A stretch of 64,000 nucleotides of DNA from Pseudooceanicola sp050897975. GTDB taxonomy: Bacteria > Pseudomonadota > Alphaproteobacteria > Rhodobacterales > Rhodobacteraceae. Made by a program: the position numbers and the translations under genes. Each line of letters begins with the position of its first letter. The stretch's first letter is position 1. The notes beneath the pieces are model-generated. The model saw nothing but the letters and a program-made list of their open reading frames with translations. It ran no database searches and had not been told where the DNA came from. This document shows positions 61,977-64,000 of the stretch, piece by piece. The stretch is from NCBI RefSeq assembly GCF_050897975.1, contig NZ_JBPAXY010000006.1, positions 372,001-436,000 of the forward strand, in the 5' to 3' direction.

Positions 61977-62582
61977 ATGTCCCACGCAATGAATGAACAG
62001 GTGCTGAGCGAAACCTTCGGCCCGACCGAAGGCGCCGCGCTGCGTCTGAAACAGGCCGTGCTGGTCGTCATGGGCATCGCCCTGCTGACGATGATGGCCA
62101 AGATCCAGGTGCCGGTTCCCGGCTCGCCCGTCGCCATCGGCATGGGCACCTTCGCCGTTCTGGGTCTCGGCGCCGCCTATGGCCCGCGCCTCGGCCTGGC
62201 CACGATCATGGGCTACATGCTGATCGGGATGCTGGGCTTCGACGTGTTCCAAAGCTCGACCGCCGATCTGAACGGCGTCAGCTACATGATGGGCTCGACC
62301 GGCGGCTACCTGCTGGGCTACGTGATCGCCACCGTGGTGCTGGGCGTTTTGGCCCGTCGCGGCTGGGACCGGTCGGTTCTGTGGATGGCGCTGGCGATGC
62401 TGATCGGCAATGTCGTGCTCTATATCCCCGGCCTGGCCTGGCTGGGCGCCCTCTACGGCTGGGACAAGCCGATCCTGGCCTGGGGCCTGACCCCCTTCAT
62501 CTTCGGCGACGCGCTGAAGCTGGCCCTGGCCGCCCTGGTGCTGCCGCTGGCCTGGAAGCTGGTCGGTCGCGCCCGCGGCTGA
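61977..62582 (+). CDS. bioY: Biotin transporter BioY
   Basis: The 201-residue membrane protein has six helices and the BioY pattern: LLTMMAKIQVPVPGSPVAIG early, AAYGPRLGLATIMGYMLIGM, VSYMMGSTGGYLLGYVIAT and WGLTPFIFGDALKLALAALV. It is the substrate-binding S-component of ECF biotin importers. bioM and bioN are not adjacent; solitary BioY proteins are known to import biotin. GGAGAGG precedes the ATG; a terminator follows. Confidence 0.94.
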   Translation: MSHAMNEQVLSETFGPTEGAALRLKQAVLVVMGIALLTMMAKIQVPVPGSPVAIGMGTFAVLGLGAAYGPRLGLATIMGYMLIGMLGFDVFQSSTADLNGVSYMMGSTGGYLLGYVIATVVLGVLARRGWDRSVLWMALAMLIGNVVLYIPGLAWLGALYGWDKPILAWGLTPFIFGDALKLALAALVLPLAWKLVGRARG

Positions 62583-62606
62583 TCCACGCCGGATCACGAG
62601 ATCTGC

Positions 62607-62634
62607 AAGGGGCGTCCTTCGGGGCGCCCCTTTT
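62607..62634 (+). terminator. Bidirectional terminator, bioY / GNAT gene
   Basis: AAGGGGCGTCC-TTCG-GGGCGCCCCTT folds into an 11-bp stem with a UUCG loop (one G-T pair) and TTTT after it, 25 bases past the bioY stop; the opposite strand also ends in T residues toward the convergent gene. Confidence 0.9.
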
Positions 62635-62644
62635 GCGTGGGGCT

Positions 62645-63127
62645 TTAAGAGGTTTCCAGCCGGAACTTCAGGAAGTCCTGGCCCTCATAGCGGATCTGGC
62701 CCAGGGACCGGGCCCCCAGGCGTTTGAACGCGCCCAGGTGGCGGCGCGAGGGGGGCAACAGGAAGGTGACGAAGGGGATGCGCGGATCGGCGCGGGCGAC
62801 CTCCAGCGCCTGGCGCGCGATGCGCCGCCCGGCGCCGAACTGTTCGGGCCGCAGGACCAGGCCGAAATCCCATTCCGCGCCTTCCTTCTGGAACCCGCCC
62901 CAGCCCAGATAGCGCCCGTCGCCCAGAAAGGCCCAGTGGCCCAGCCCGTCGCGGGTCCAGCAGGCCTCCTTGGCGGCGACGAAGGCGCGCGCGGTCTGCG
63001 CGTCCCAGGGGGCGCCGGACAGCAGCGGCATATGTTCGGCCAGACGCGGGTCCGACATATGGGCGGCGACCTCGGCCAGGGGCACCTGGGGCAGGCGGGC
63101 GAAGGTCAGGGTCTGGAAATCGGGCAT
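62645..63127 (-). CDS. GNAT-family N-acetyltransferase
   Basis: The 160-residue product starts at the ATG at 63127. It has the GNAT order: HMSDPRLAEHMPLLSGAPWD, a WAFLGDGRYLGWGGFQKEG strand pair, DFGLVLRPEQFGAGRRIARQ as the acetyl-CoA P-loop (Q/R-x-x-G-x-G/A type), and FVTFLLPPSRRHLGAFKRLG. The substrate is unknown; the RimJ/RimL-like order is possible. The ribosome site is weak. Confidence 0.8.
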   Translation of the reverse strand: MPDFQTLTFARLPQVPLAEVAAHMSDPRLAEHMPLLSGAPWDAQTARAFVAAKEACWTRDGLGHWAFLGDGRYLGWGGFQKEGAEWDFGLVLRPEQFGAGRRIARQALEVARADPRIPFVTFLLPPSRRHLGAFKRLGARSLGQIRYEGQDFLKFRLETS

Positions 63128-63363
63128 CTGGCATCGCTGGTGGCAAAAGGGGGCCTGCGATCCATGGGCTGGCGGTTGGCCTGGGGTCAAGCGCGGGCAC
63201 GCGCCGTCCCGATCAGAAGGGCGTGAGGCGCACGCGCCTCGCCTTTGGCCTGCACGCAACGTCGCGGGGCCGAATGGCCCGGGGCGCGCGCACCGGGGCT
63301 GGTCCCCGCCCGCGCCTGCGCCTAGCCTGCGGCAGCACAGCAGGGATCAAAAGGGCAGGCGGC

Positions 63364-64000
63364 ATGAGCGGCGAGACGATGGCGACACATTCGGGCAACC
63401 TGACCGCGCCCGAGATCCTGCAAGGGCATCTGCCCTTCGACGTGCAGGCGCGGCTGCCCGGCACCGGGCCGCTGGATCCGGCGGACTGGATCCTGGTGGA
63501 CGATGCCTTTGCCGCCCAGATGGCCGAGCGCGAGGCGCTGCTGGCGCGCTGCCCCGAGAAGGTGCTGGCCTGCGAGGCCAGCGCCCGCCCGGCCGCCGAA
63601 GAGCTGCTGGCCGAGGTCCTGCGCGCCCTGGAGGCGCGGCCCGACTACCTGGTGGGCCAGGCGGAGGTCACCCGCCCCGATGGGGTCACCGTGCCCCTGG
63701 CGGCGGCGGCGGATCCCGATCCCGCGGCGCCCCTGGCCCTGCTGGGGCGGCTGGTGCAGCAGGACTTCTGCCTGATGGAGAAGCGTGGCGAGGAGCATGT
63801 GTTGACCGGCGCGGTGCTGTGCTTCCCCGCCAGCTGGACCCTGGCCGAGAAGATCCACCAGCCGCTCTTGCGGATCCATGTGCCGGTGCCGGTCTATGAC
63901 GAGATGCTGGCGCGCCGCGTCCAGCGCCTGTTCGACGGGATCCAGCCGGGCCGCCCGCTGTGGCGCGCCAACCGCCTGCGCTATGCCCTGCCCACGCTGC
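63364..64000 (+). CDS. DUF3445 heme-dependent oxidative N-demethylase-like protein (3' end outside window)
   Basis: The 212 residues visible from the ATG at 63364 (AAAAGGGCAGG upstream) match the DUF3445/HODM family: a N-terminal LPFDVQARLPGTGPLDPADW, then DFCLMEKRGEEHVLTGAVLC, FPASWTLAEKIHQPLLRIH and VPVYDEMLARRVQRLFDGI, with GRPLWRANRL before the edge. Family members demethylate secondary amines with heme and an oxidoreductase partner. Together with sarcosine oxidase at 15-21 kb it points to methylated-amine use (inference). Confidence 0.8.
   Translation, partial: MSGETMATHSGNLTAPEILQGHLPFDVQARLPGTGPLDPADWILVDDAFAAQMAEREALLARCPEKVLACEASARPAAEELLAEVLRALEARPDYLVGQAEVTRPDGVTVPLAAAADPDPAAPLALLGRLVQQDFCLMEKRGEEHVLTGAVLCFPASWTLAEKIHQPLLRIHVPVPVYDEMLARRVQRLFDGIQPGRPLWRANRLRYALPTL

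Overview
The window is one GC-rich stretch of chromosome from an alphaproteobacterium, most likely a member of the Rhodobacteraceae. The evidence is the heterotetrameric sarcosine oxidase soxBDAG, the ccmABCDG cytochrome c cluster with ccmI lying apart, yajC-secD-secF followed by a Mth938-type gene, a yfgM-bamB-der block, DUF1289 beside yqgF, DUF6314, DUF1223, and extragenic repeats with a conserved ATACTCC/GGAGTAT core. I see no rRNA, tRNA, phage, transposase or CRISPR array. Gene density is about 90 percent. Nearly all very long overlapping open frames are antisense artefacts of high GC.

Layout. 1-9.9 kb is a metal-chelate (siderophore-type) uptake island: an AraC-type regulator running off the left edge, a luciferase-like (NtaA-type) flavin monooxygenase, a TonB-dependent receptor, an IclR regulator, and a divergent ABC importer (ATPase on one strand; siderophore-interacting reductase, binding protein and two permeases on the other). 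10-15.2 kb holds dusA, a secreted alpha/beta hydrolase, a hypothetical protein after an AT-rich intergenic stretch, and the overlapping ccmI-yqgF-DUF1289 operon. 15.4-21.8 kb is the sarcosine oxidase locus, split between soxB and soxD by an antisense unknown gene and a 50-residue membrane protein. 21.9-28.1 kb carries sodB, a two-gene operon with an EcfG-type stress promoter (small charged protein plus host-attachment/BaeRF-like protein), LOG, a LysM protein, and an ArsR/Atm1 divergon.

28.4-33.3 kb is an RND efflux pump with its adaptor. 33.6-37.6 kb is yfgM-bamB-der. 37.6-42 kb holds a tryptophan-rich membrane protein, serS, and a membrane-anchored pentapeptide-repeat protein encoded by 22 exact-period 30-bp repeats. 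42.3-46.4 kb is yajC-secDF-tauE-Mth938, and 46.8-49.6 kb is ccmABCDG behind a possible FnrL box. 49.6-58.6 kb holds a TPR protein, acnA, a DUF1223 protein, an LpxL-type acyltransferase, a DMT exporter, a lipoprotein and a divergent fliG. 58.7-64 kb holds a tiny secreted Cys protein, purB, a beta-barrel protein, DUF6314, bioY, a GNAT and the start of a DUF3445 (heme-dependent oxidative N-demethylase-like) gene.

Themes. Iron and redox physiology recur: chelate uptake, SOD, aconitase and heme delivery to cytochromes c. One-carbon amine metabolism appears at both ends (sarcosine oxidase; the N-demethylase-like protein). The two GGAAC-N16/17-CGTT promoters suggest that two otherwise unremarkable small-protein genes belong to the general stress regulon. 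All functional statements come from reading motifs and layout; no database search was run.
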